Origin: TH5896 sp049578985
GTDB lineage: Archaea > Thermoproteota > Nitrososphaeria > Nitrososphaerales > Nitrososphaeraceae
Direction of reading: 5' to 3'
DNA: 30,867 nt
Assembly (NCBI GenBank): GCA_049578985.1
Contig: JBAUMZ010000027.1
Coordinates: 1 to 30,867 of the forward strand
Position 1 is the first letter of the stretch. Each line of letters starts with the position of its first letter. The position numbers were made by a program, and so were the translations under genes. The notes under the pieces were generated by a model, which was not told the origin of the DNA, did no database searches, and saw only the letters and a list, made by a program, of their open reading frames with translations. Positions 24,768-30,867 of this stretch are shown here, one piece after another.

Positions 24768-25301
24768 ATGTTCGTGCACACGACGCTAGTTAACATAATG
24801 GCTGGTTTTCTTTCTATCTATATACTTGTGTTCATATTATTCAGTCATGCAATCTACGCTTCGGTAGATGAGCAAAAATTCTGGGCGGGACTGGAGGGTG
24901 AATTTGAAAGACCTCAAGTAGACACGGAGGCATCAGGCATGGCAATTTTCAGGAGCACGCCAGAGAACATTTGGTACCTGATCAATGTTACACGTATTGA
25001 CAACGTCACCTCTGCTCAGATTCGTAGTGGAGATATAGGGGAGAAAGGACCAATAGTTGCGTCGTTGTTTGGAGCAAATGGTACTGTGACCGGAGATATA
25101 AATGGTACACTTACCCAAGGCAAAATCACAAGCACAATGTTGCAAGGCCCATATACTGGCAAGAGCTTATCTGAGCTTGCACTTGCAATGAAGAATGCCA
25201 CAACCTATATTGATATAAGCACAGTCGACTATCCCGATGGGGAAATCCGGGGACAGATAATGTCTGCTCAGTCAACTCATGCAGAAATTATGATGAGCTG
25301 A
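24768..25301 (+). CDS. Secreted CHRD-domain protein
   Basis: A 177-residue exported protein from ATG 24768 (TTG 24759 and ATG 24798 are alternatives). The signal helix (IMAGFLSIYILVFILFSHAI) ends near IYASVDEQ. The rest is one CHRD domain: FWAGLEGEFERPQVDTEASG, then IWYLINVTRIDNVTSAQIRS, KGPIVASLFG, and TTYIDISTVDYPDGEIRGQI. In the usual CHRD motif the second segment reads A-H-I-H; here it is A-Q-I-R. The domain is common in archaeal and bacterial surface proteins, with no known catalytic function. It is transcribed divergently from the molybdoenzyme and ends in a hairpin. Confidence 0.82.
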   Translation: MFVHTTLVNIMAGFLSIYILVFILFSHAIYASVDEQKFWAGLEGEFERPQVDTEASGMAIFRSTPENIWYLINVTRIDNVTSAQIRSGDIGEKGPIVASLFGANGTVTGDINGTLTQGKITSTMLQGPYTGKSLSELALAMKNATTYIDISTVDYPDGEIRGQIMSAQSTHAEIMMS

Positions 25302-25323
25302 CAGAGGCGTCAGCGTCTGTCAG
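25298..25323 (+). terminator. Hairpin overlapping the CHRD stop codon
   Basis: CTGACAGA (25298-25305) pairs perfectly with TCTGTCAG (25316-25323) over a 10-base loop. The TGA stop lies in the first arm. No T tract follows. Confidence 0.5.
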
Positions 25324-25506
25324 AGATGATAATTAGTTCCCAGAATGTATAATTACATTCTAAGCAACTGTAGAGTCTGTGTGAAAAAATTCTGTGTCAA
25401 TAATGGAGGATAACTAGCGCGCAGCAACCATCTATCTCACAGCGAAGAGGAATGTCAAGCGATCCCGAATTCATGCTCCAGTGTGTCATCTCTCTCAATA
25501 CAAAAA

Positions 25507-26178
25507 TTATTTTGCTACCAGTACAGATTCATACACTAGGGTCAGAGGTTTTACTACTGATGACGGGCTGGTACTATTGTAAGACATCTCTAATAAAAGG
25601 AGATAGTCGCCAGGACCAGGGACACTGACATTTAGACTATTATAGCCCATCGTCGGTTCTTCTAATGATGCATCGTATAGAATTGGAATTTCCGCTATTT
25701 TGGGTCCTGCAGTCGTGATCTCGGCTAGCGTCCCGTTCTTATCGACAGAAGCTTGAATAATTTCTGCCTTCATTTGGTCAGGGGTATTACCTCCACCTAT
25801 ATCTATTCCCAGTGATTCGTTTTGTTGAATACCCAAAGTATTGAGTGCTACTGTTTTTGCAGTACCCCTTGAAAAATTCCCTAGGAAGTAGTCTTCGGAA
25901 AGTACCCCGAGCAGCTGTGCTCGTTTCTCTGTTATCCACGACAAATTACCCTCAGTCGCACTGACCACAGTTTCGTTCTTCAACAGGTCCACGCTAGGTA
26001 TTGTCAGTCCTGTCACATTACTAGATGGCACGCTGGCATAGCTTGTGGAATCGAGTACACAGTCGCATTCGCCTGAGGGTACTGTTTGTGCATAAGCTGC
26101 CTGATTTTGATACGACGCAAAGAGCAGTACAGCTAATGAAGTCAATAAAGACATCAATACATAACTAAACAGGTTCAT
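25507..26178 (-). CDS. Secreted protein of unknown function
   Basis: A 223-residue exported protein from ATG 26178 (a GTG one codon earlier is possible). A signal peptide (about 1-30, ending AAYAQTVP) precedes CDCVLDSTSYASVPSSNVTG, whose two close cysteines might bind a metal or form a disulfide. The remainder has acidic helical and strand-like segments and a GPGDYLLLLEMSYNST segment near the C-terminus that looks like a beta-sandwich. Several N-x-S/T sequons are present. TATA at 26203-26210 is 28 bp upstream. No family is recognised. Its promoter lies just outside the left boundary of the transposable element. Confidence 0.65.
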   Translation of the reverse strand: MNLFSYVLMSLLTSLAVLLFASYQNQAAYAQTVPSGECDCVLDSTSYASVPSSNVTGLTIPSVDLLKNETVVSATEGNLSWITEKRAQLLGVLSEDYFLGNFSRGTAKTVALNTLGIQQNESLGIDIGGGNTPDQMKAEIIQASVDKNGTLAEITTAGPKIAEIPILYDASLEEPTMGYNSLNVSVPGPGDYLLLLEMSYNSTSPSSVVKPLTLVYESVLVAK

Positions 26179-26202
26179 CACCTATTCGGAAAATCCACCA
26201 AC

Positions 26203-26210
26203 TATATAAA
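26203..26210 (-). promoter_or_regulatory. TATA box of the secreted protein gene
   Basis: TTTATATA on the minus strand, centred 28 bp from ATG 26178. The target-site duplication begins only 6 bp away, so insertion occurred just upstream of this promoter. Confidence 0.6.
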
Positions 26211-26215
26211 AAATT

Positions 26216-26223
26216 CGAAATGA
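26216..26223. repeat. Target-site duplication, left copy
   Basis: CGAAATGA, identical to the sequence at 29047-29054. An 8-bp duplication is the usual size for IS6-family insertions. Confidence 0.88.
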
Positions 26224-26275
26224 GGTTCTGTTAACTTGACGGGTCTTGAGATTGGGTGTTAACTAGCGGGTCACG
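26224..26275 (+). repeat. Left terminal inverted repeat
   Basis: 52 bp, starting GGTTCTGTTAACTT and ending GCGGGTCACG. The best conserved blocks are TCTGTTAACTT, GTGTTAAC and CGGGTCACG. The stop codon of the HicA-like gene (26263-26265) lies inside it. Confidence 0.88.
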
Positions 26276-26514
26276 GGTCGAGTTCGATATGCATCTCTGT
26301 AGGTTTGTACGAAATTATCGGCCTGTATGCCAGCTCGCCTGAGAATCGTAGCAACAAATGGTGGAGAAATTCTATTTGACTTGTTGAATTCAATTGTTCT
26401 GCCATCTGGATTCTCAAATAAGAGTAAATCGGAACCGATATTTTGTATTTGATGAAATCCATGACTGAGAATAACTGTCATCAATTGATGCCAGTTGTAT
26501 GAAGCGGTTGACAA
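26263..26514 (-). CDS. HicA-like toxin, catalytic His replaced
   Basis: An 83-residue protein resembling HicA/YcfA mRNA interferases: an N-terminal helix with LMTVILSHGF, then IQNIGSDLLLFENPDGRTIEF, and a final ATILRRAGIQADNF that closely matches the family's ILRQAGISVEEF pattern. In HicA toxins the GS(D)H segment carries the catalytic His; here the aligned residues are Gly-Ser-Asp, so activity may be lost or changed. The start is TTG 26514, 31 bp after the HicB-like gene; a later ATG (codon 12) would cut into the domain. The C-terminus (RPVTR) is encoded inside the left terminal repeat. It is the last gene of the leftward operon. Confidence 0.6.
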   Translation of the reverse strand: MSTASYNWHQLMTVILSHGFHQIQNIGSDLLLFENPDGRTIEFNKSNRISPPFVATILRRAGIQADNFVQTYRDAYRTRPVTR

Positions 26515-26545
26515 AACTCAAACTCCGTTATTTCATTTTGTTTAT

Positions 26546-26830
26546 TTAGACAGCCGATATCGCCATTTTAATGAAAGTCTTCCCACTAACTTTTTCTTCG
26601 GGGACTTTGATTGGCAAAACCATCTCAGTTTTTAATGCTTTCTCGCTTTTATCGGGAAACATTTTGCGATACACATCGACCGCAGACGGCATTTTTTCTT
26701 GGATCTCTTCGATTGTATCTGCTTCGATGATAATTGGTAACTCCATGCATTCAGCTACATATGTCTTGTAATCTTCGTAGTAAACTACATCAACAGATAC
26801 CAACTTCAATTTTTCATGTTCAGATTGCAT
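26546..26830 (-). CDS. HicB-like antitoxin
   Basis: A 94-residue protein with the HicB half-RNase-H pattern: VDVVYYEDYKTYVAECMELP, then IIEADTIEEIQEKMPSAVDV. The second half (KSEKALKTEMVLPIKVPEEK) has no clear helix-turn-helix or ribbon-helix-helix, whereas many HicB proteins have such a DNA-binding tail. It overlaps the end of the upstream AbrB-like gene by 11 bp, suggesting translational coupling, and is followed by the HicA-like gene. Known HicB proteins bind HicA and block it. Here DNA binding may have passed to the AbrB-like protein (inference). Confidence 0.65.
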   Translation of the reverse strand: MQSEHEKLKLVSVDVVYYEDYKTYVAECMELPIIIEADTIEEIQEKMPSAVDVYRKMFPDKSEKALKTEMVLPIKVPEEKVSGKTFIKMAISAV

Positions 26831-27038
26831 TTTTGGCTTTCACTCTCTCTGTTTTAAATACATGCGAGCTTCCAGAAACCAGTTGAACAGTATTATCATC
26901 ATTCACGACGTATTTGATACTATGCGGATTTCCCAATATCTCCACTACTGGCTTTGGTATAGAACTTGAAGCCCCGCGACTCTCAACATAGTTGACACCC
27001 ACAACGAACTCTTTGGCGTCTTTTTTCCATTTAGGCAT
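26820..27038 (-). CDS. AbrB/SpoVT-like DNA-binding protein
   Basis: A 72-residue protein with a swapped-hairpin AbrB-like pattern: YVESRGASSSIPKPVVEILG, then SIKYVVNDDNTVQLVS. The phrase IPKPVVEILGNP matches the IPKEVREALGI segment of MazE/AbrB-type antitoxins and regulators. A basic N-terminus and tail (KTERVKAK) could contact DNA. It is the first gene of the leftward operon. ATG 27038 lies 30 bp from a TATA element (27065-27071) that is itself inside a palindrome, so self-repression is likely. It may also control the divergent transposase gene. Confidence 0.55.
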   Translation of the reverse strand: MPKWKKDAKEFVVGVNYVESRGASSSIPKPVVEILGNPHSIKYVVNDDNTVQLVSGSSHVFKTERVKAKNAI

Positions 27039-27064
27039 AACTATATGTTTATTGTTTATCTACG

Positions 27065-27071
27065 TATATAT
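27065..27071 (-). promoter_or_regulatory. TATA box of the AbrB/HicB/HicA-like operon
   Basis: ATATATA on the minus strand, centred 30 bp from ATG 27038 and overlapping operator copy 1. Confidence 0.55.
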
Positions 27072-27114
27072 GACTATCCCCATTACCATGTTTATCTACG
27101 TAGATACCACAAAC

Positions 27115-27122
27115 TTTATTAT
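27115..27122 (+). promoter_or_regulatory. TATA box of the transposase operon
   Basis: TTTATTAT, centred about 34 bp before ATG 27153. Its last bases overlap operator copy 3. Confidence 0.5.
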
Positions 27123-27152
27123 CTACGTAGTTACATATCTACGTAGATACAG

Positions 27153-28268
27153 ATGGTAGACCGCGAACAGTTGGGGCAAGTAATAGCGCAAACATTTCGT
27201 GCAGTTAGACGGGTAAATGCGATTCACTATAGAGTCCAGTCTCAATCCGATAATGGCAAGTACGTAGTTCGACACACAAACATTGGATGGAATTGTACCT
27301 GTAGTGATCACAGATTTAGGGGTGTTCGATGTAAGCATATTTACGCTGTTGAATTTAGTTTCGCGATTCGGGAAACTGTACAACAAGAAGTTGTAATTCA
27401 ACCAATATCACAATTAGTTTGTCGCTACTGCAACTCAGAACATATCGTCAAAAAAGCTATAAGACGGAACAAACAATATGATATCCAAAGATATTTGTGT
27501 AAAGATTGTGGTAAGCGATTCTCATTCAATATTGGATTCGAGAAAATGCGCGCACCGGCTGATGCTATTACGTCAGCAATGCAGTTGTATTTCACAGGTG
27601 AATCATTTCGTAATGTTATGAGATTCTTAGAACTGTGCGGAGTTCATGTCAGTCATGTCGCAGTTTACAAATGGATTGAAAAATATGTTACTCTAATGCG
27701 AAGCTACGCCGAAAAGATAAAGCTACCTGCATTAGGTAACGCATGGAGAACTGACGAACTATATGTTAAATTTCGTGGAGATATGAAATATATGTATGCA
27801 ATCATGGATGATGAAACTCGATTCTGGATAGCTCAACAGGTATCGGGAACAAAATATACAGCTGATGTAAGACCACTATTTCAAAAAGCCAAACAAGTTG
27901 CGGGTAAACGACCTAGTGTATTGATTAGCGATGGTGCACCAAACTACAATCAGGCTTTTAAAGACGAATTTTTCCGTCGTAAACCTAGAAGTCGTCACAT
28001 CCGCCACATCAGATTACAGGGTGATCACAATAATAACAAAATGGAACGCATGAATGGCGAAGTTCGTGACCGCGAAAAAGTTATGAGGGGATTGAAGAAT
28101 GTTGATACTTCTGTTCTACCAGGCTATCAAATGTATCATAACTATTTCAGACCTCACGAGGGGATTGGAAACGTAACACCGGCTGAGAAATGTGGAATCA
28201 AGATTGAGGGAGAGAACAAGTGGATGACAGTGATTCAGAATGCGAAGCGAGAACAAGTTAAAGCTTAG
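27153..28268 (+). CDS. IS6-like DDE transposase with SWIM and zinc-ribbon domains
   Basis: A 371-residue transposase. The N-terminus is a SWIM zinc finger: Cys48-x-Cys50...Cys60-x-His62. A zinc ribbon follows: Cys90-x-x-Cys93...Cys116-x-x-Cys119, in the pattern Y-L-C-K-D-C-G-K-R-F. The DDE domain of the IS6/IS240 type has Asp201 in WRTDELYVKF, Asp260 in LISDGAPNYN, and Glu298 in NNNKMER, with Arg305 seven residues after the Glu, as in IS6 enzymes. The fold is complete with no frameshift. SWIM domains are not part of classical IS6 transposases, so the N-terminal extension is notable. It probably binds the terminal repeats and cuts and joins DNA. It is followed after 8 bp by a membrane-protein gene. 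Confidence 0.88.
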   Translation: MVDREQLGQVIAQTFRAVRRVNAIHYRVQSQSDNGKYVVRHTNIGWNCTCSDHRFRGVRCKHIYAVEFSFAIRETVQQEVVIQPISQLVCRYCNSEHIVKKAIRRNKQYDIQRYLCKDCGKRFSFNIGFEKMRAPADAITSAMQLYFTGESFRNVMRFLELCGVHVSHVAVYKWIEKYVTLMRSYAEKIKLPALGNAWRTDELYVKFRGDMKYMYAIMDDETRFWIAQQVSGTKYTADVRPLFQKAKQVAGKRPSVLISDGAPNYNQAFKDEFFRRKPRSRHIRHIRLQGDHNNNKMERMNGEVRDREKVMRGLKNVDTSVLPGYQMYHNYFRPHEGIGNVTPAEKCGIKIEGENKWMTVIQNAKREQVKA

Positions 28269-28276
28269 ATAAGCGT

Positions 28277-28999
28277 TTGGAAGTCCCATTTCTCACTGTT
28301 GCGCTTATATCGGTGATTATTTTCTACTGTTTAGGTAGATATTTGACATTACAGAAGCTGGTCGGAGCCGTGGCTGTAATTGGGGTATTCGTTGGTGTGC
28401 TAGTTCAATACATCTTTAATGATAGGTTACCCATAGAAACTAATATTAGGATTGGCACCGGTATCGCTATCGAGATTATCATAATTGTTCTGGCAGTAAT
28501 ATTTCTGCTAGTACCGTTTCTCAAATCTCGATACAAATCGAAGTTATTTAGCGAACAGACTTCTGATACTGCACTGCAACCACACTTGAGATATAATGAT
28601 AAACAGATCCGTGTAAAAACTTGGGATGATTCCAGCGGCGGCATGACGTTTCATTATTCAGACTACTATCTACCAATTGAAAATACTGCACATGGAATAG
28701 AGGCAAGAGAATGCAAAGGGAGAATCACCATATCTAAGACAGATATAGAAAATCGACAAATGCTCTGGGAATCGGGTAAACCTAGTATTGCAATAGGCCA
28801 TGAGGAGTTGTTGAGGTTATTCCAAATAAGCGAATCACTAGAACGCAAATCAATATTGTTTTATCGTGATCGGTTAGAATATGATAGAGATATGGATCAA
28901 AAGATGATTTCTGTAATGATCCAGTCAGAAAATGCAATATGCCCTACAGCCGCTTATGAAGCTAGAGTTGGTGATATAGTCAAAAATATGCATTCGTGA
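28277..28999 (+). CDS. Three-helix membrane protein carried by the element
   Basis: A 240-residue protein starting with TTG 28277, 8 bp after the transposase stop, so probably co-transcribed. Three hydrophobic helices lie at about 5-24, 28-47 and 56-82. They are followed by a polar domain of about 150 residues (containing VKTWDDSSGGMTFHYSDYYL and KGRITISKTDIENRQMLW) that is probably cytoplasmic. No catalytic motif or known family was recognised. The last codons and the TGA stop lie inside the right terminal repeat, so the gene is part of the mobile unit. Possible roles are membrane targeting or host protection; neither is shown. Confidence 0.65.
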   Translation: MEVPFLTVALISVIIFYCLGRYLTLQKLVGAVAVIGVFVGVLVQYIFNDRLPIETNIRIGTGIAIEIIIIVLAVIFLLVPFLKSRYKSKLFSEQTSDTALQPHLRYNDKQIRVKTWDDSSGGMTFHYSDYYLPIENTAHGIEARECKGRITISKTDIENRQMLWESGKPSIAIGHEELLRLFQISESLERKSILFYRDRLEYDRDMDQKMISVMIQSENAICPTAAYEARVGDIVKNMHS

Positions 29000-29046
29000 C
29001 CCGACGGTTAACACCTGATTCCGGGGCCCATTAAGTTAACAGAGCC
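28995..29046 (-). repeat. Right terminal inverted repeat
   Basis: Read on the minus strand from 29046 it begins GGCTCTGTTAACTT and ends TCGGGTCACG. It matches the left repeat at 39 of 52 positions without gaps. Confidence 0.88.
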
Positions 29047-29054
29047 CGAAATGA
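29047..29054. repeat. Target-site duplication, right copy
   Basis: CGAAATGA, identical to 26216-26223. Confidence 0.88.
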
Positions 29055-29217
29055 TCTATGTATACAGTATACATAACGTCACTTGAGCATCGGCATTGAT
29101 TGAACCTACTTGCGAACGGCGATGGCTATAATCCTGGGGTGTAAAAATGCATTTTCCTTCGAGCATGCATAGAAGTAGTATATGGCCGGTGTATGAGGGC
29201 ATGGCAACTAAATCGAC

Positions 29218-30537
29218 CTATACTGAATTGGGATAGATCCTATAAATGGCGCCCTGTCCGAAGGAGAGGACGTACAAAAAGCCGTCTGGACCAACCTCAA
29301 GGTCTGTTATGGCACCAAACTCTGAACCGAATATTAGTCCTTTTACTTCATCATCTGTCTCCGCCACTCTATCGGCAATAGGACCTTCCAGCACCAAATC
29401 CGTTCTATTCTCATTCAAATTGAAATCGTAAATTCTTCCAAAATGAACATCTGCTACGAGCATATCATTTTCATATTGCTTCCCAAGCTTGTCTGAATCA
29501 AAAAACAAGACTTTTGAAGGTCCTACTGTGTCGAACCAGGAAAACTGCGGATCTTGATAAACGCCTTTTCCGCTAAAATTAACTAGCTCTTGGTAATCAA
29601 AATCGGCGGGCGCCTTGCCTTGAACCTGCAGCCAGCCACTGTTAAAACCTGGTTCAAGGCGGTTAATTTCATCATTTGATCCAGCACCATTTTCGGTATC
29701 CCACAGGTGACCAGTCAAAGGATCGAAATCTAATCCAAAACTGTTTCTCACGCCGTATGCGAAGTATTTGTTGCTAGGACTCTGGTCTCCAATGATACTC
29801 TGCACTGGATTTCCATCCTGTGTAACTCTAAGAATGCCTCCAGTTCCATCTGGTCTCCCACCTCCATGGACATTCTGAGCTTCTGTGGTATGACCATCAA
29901 CGTCCCCAATTGCAACATACAGGTTGTTATCCGGGCCGATTGTGATTCCCCCTCCATTGTGACGAGGTCCCTGTAAGGCTGGTAGATCTAATAGAAGTTT
30001 CGGGTTTACCAATTTATTGTCAATCAATTCGTATCTATAAACTCTATTACCAATTGGTGTATTGTCTTGTGCGGACGCTGCTTCTGTATAGTATAAGAAT
30101 ACGTATGGCCCATGTAAGTTAGCCGTCGTGTTGTTATTGCTTTCAGTACTTGTCCCGTTTGTAGAGTTGGAAATAGCAATACCCAACATACCTCTCTCTA
30201 CCTCAGATGCCACATTGACTTGAAGCAGCGGATCAGCTACCATGGCGCCGTTTACGATCCTGCCTACGGTTCCTTTCGATTTTTCTAAGACTAGAAAATC
30301 ATCTGGGCCCAATATTGCCATGTTGGTAGGAAATTCTAATCCTTTAAAGACCAAGTCTGCTTTTAGATTGGTATCGGTAAAGTTAGGGGCACCTGCGCCC
30401 TCGGAAAAGATTGAACCAGGAATCTCTGCAGCTCCAGCTGTTGCAACCTGCGCACATAGAGAACCTATGATCAAAAAGAAAACCCCAGTCAGGATTAATA
30501 CCGAGACTACCTGCCTAGAATTAAATGGACTTATCAC
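29218..30537 (-). CDS. PQQ-type sugar (glucose/sorbosone) dehydrogenase, secreted
   Basis: A 439-residue protein from GTG 30537 (441 from TTG 30543). An N-terminal signal helix (VVSVLILTGVFFLIIGSLCA) precedes a six-bladed beta-propeller of the GSDH family: LEFPTNMAILGPDDFLVLEK, RGMLGIAI, PRHNGGGITIGPDNNLYVAI with the likely catalytic His, and GVRNSFGLDFDPLTGHLWDT, then DFLYVLSFGQGAIYRI-like repeats at the end. Family members oxidise sugars using pyrroloquinoline quinone at the cell surface, but many archaeal homologues have unknown cofactors. A Ser/Thr/Asn-rich loop (about 127-140) is probably glycosylated. The GTG start lies 27 bp from the TATA at 30561-30568. No PQQ synthesis genes are in the window. 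Confidence 0.88.
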   Translation of the reverse strand: MISPFNSRQVVSVLILTGVFFLIIGSLCAQVATAGAAEIPGSIFSEGAGAPNFTDTNLKADLVFKGLEFPTNMAILGPDDFLVLEKSKGTVGRIVNGAMVADPLLQVNVASEVERGMLGIAISNSTNGTSTESNNNTTANLHGPYVFLYYTEAASAQDNTPIGNRVYRYELIDNKLVNPKLLLDLPALQGPRHNGGGITIGPDNNLYVAIGDVDGHTTEAQNVHGGGRPDGTGGILRVTQDGNPVQSIIGDQSPSNKYFAYGVRNSFGLDFDPLTGHLWDTENGAGSNDEINRLEPGFNSGWLQVQGKAPADFDYQELVNFSGKGVYQDPQFSWFDTVGPSKVLFFDSDKLGKQYENDMLVADVHFGRIYDFNLNENRTDLVLEGPIADRVAETDDEVKGLIFGSEFGAITDLEVGPDGFLYVLSFGQGAIYRIYPNSV

Positions 30538-30867
30538 ATCCAATCGATTTAAATTAATTCTTATAAATACGTTTAATATCTCTAACGGCTATATTTGGCT
30601 CGACGAATCTAATTAAGATGAAAACTTGTTCCTAATATTTCTTCGGCTCTCAAATTTGTGACGAGGAGAGCTGGCCTCCATTTCATACCATGCGCCGTTG
30701 GTATCAAATTCTTTTGAATTTTTTTGGCATTAGGTTTCGTACTAGACTTAATAACATTAATTCGCTAACTCACACTCCGCGATAGATACTTGAGGATGTC
30801 TAGTTTGAAACGTCTTGTTCTATAGTAGTTAGCTATAGCACATGTTAGATCTTGAAATCTGGGATAA
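30538..30867. other. Intergenic region at the right edge
   Basis: Contains the dehydrogenase promoter and AT-rich sequence with several TATA-like motifs. The word TTGGTATCAAAT at 30698-30709 also occurs beside the phasin-like promoter. No gene is seen. Confidence 0.5.
30561..30568 (-). promoter_or_regulatory. TATA box of the sugar dehydrogenase gene
   Basis: ATTTATAA on the minus strand, centred 27 bp from GTG 30537. Confidence 0.6.

Larger units (their letters stand above)
27057..27149. promoter_or_regulatory. Four operator-like palindromes in the divergent promoter region
   Basis: TATCTACGTAGATA occurs perfectly at 27093-27106 and 27136-27149. Near copies are at 27057-27070 (TATCTACGTATATA) and 27120-27133 (TATCTACGTAGTTA). 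Copy 1 covers the leftward TATA box, copy 3 abuts the rightward TATA box, and copy 4 covers the predicted rightward transcription start. This is the classic layout of a repressor array controlling both operons. Confidence 0.8.
26224..29046. mobile_element. IS6-like transposable element with HicAB/AbrB-like and membrane-protein cargo
   Basis: The 2823-bp element has 52-bp terminal inverted repeats matching at 39 of 52 positions without gaps, and its ends begin GG(T/C)TCTGTTAAC, similar to IS6-family ends. It is flanked by a perfect 8-bp target duplication. It encodes an intact DDE transposase with the IS6-type catalytic layout. Four further genes lie within the repeats: a leftward AbrB-like/HicB-like/HicA-like operon and a membrane protein after the transposase. 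The two operons diverge from a central region with four palindromes. Ordinary IS6 elements are about 0.7-0.9 kb with one gene, so this is an expanded form. All frames are intact and the flanking duplication is perfect, suggesting fairly recent insertion. Confidence 0.88.

Noticed and set aside
26224..29046. CRISPR-like interpretation of the four palindromes
   Set aside because: The units are short palindromes at irregular spacing (36, 27 and 16 bp) over two promoters, with no spacer pattern and no cas genes.
30698..30709. TTGGTATCAAAT shared with the phasin-like promoter region
   Set aside because: Repeated 12-mers are expected by chance in 30 kb, and here there is only one half-site with no inverted partner.

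Overview
The window looks archaeal, most likely an ammonia-oxidising Nitrososphaerota (Thaumarchaeota, Nitrososphaerales-like). Many genes have a TATA-like box about 27-30 bp upstream of the start codon and no Shine-Dalgarno site, as expected for leaderless archaeal transcripts. The gene families fit too: archaemetzincin, an AmmeMemoRadiSam-type radical SAM enzyme, cupredoxin-like and PsbP-like secreted proteins, CHRD proteins, a phasin-like protein and a very large membrane histidine kinase. The genus cannot be fixed from this sequence. No rRNA, tRNA or CRISPR array was found.

Layout. 1-131: the end of an open frame made of Ser-Asp-Asn repeats. 220-1926: a phosphodiesterase and a radical SAM enzyme transcribed divergently from one TATA element. 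1927-3543: an intact HExxH putative metallopeptidase beside a decayed tandem copy. 3696-9814: mostly envelope proteins, namely small secreted proteins (two of them paralogues of each other), a MacB/FtsX-type permease, a cupredoxin-like protein without its copper site and a lectin/lyase-like secreted protein. 9935-12300: a membrane protein and a LivK-type substrate-binding protein in one probable operon. 12469-15676: a frameshifted remnant, an archaemetzincin, a divergent P-II-like protein and a PsbP-like secreted protein. 15953-19030: the histidine kinase. 19448-22721: a phasin-like protein, a probable small membrane protein, a hyaluronan-synthase-like glycosyltransferase and a small winged-helix regulator. 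22848-26178: a membrane-anchored sulfite-oxidase-type molybdoenzyme, a CHRD protein and a secreted protein of unknown function. 29218-30537: a PQQ-type sugar dehydrogenase.

The most interesting region is 26216-29054. An IS6-like transposable element of 2823 bp (26224-29046) has 52-bp imperfect terminal inverted repeats (39 of 52 positions match) and is flanked by a perfect 8-bp direct repeat, CGAAATGA. IS6 elements usually carry only a transposase. This one also carries a leftward operon (AbrB-like, HicB-like, HicA-like) and a rightward operon (SWIM/zinc-ribbon DDE transposase, then a three-helix membrane protein). The two operons diverge from a central 114-bp region with four copies of the palindrome TATCTACGTAGATA, which overlap or abut both predicted TATA boxes. 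The stop codons of both outermost genes lie inside the terminal repeats. The natural hypothesis is a mobile element whose transposase and toxin-antitoxin-like genes share one repressor.

Outside the element most genes are single units for the cell surface or secretion. Possible functional links are the substrate-binding protein with its neighbouring membrane protein, and the surface oxidoreductases. Very short open frames are reported at low confidence, because stop-free runs of 50-65 codons are expected by chance in AT-rich intergenic DNA.
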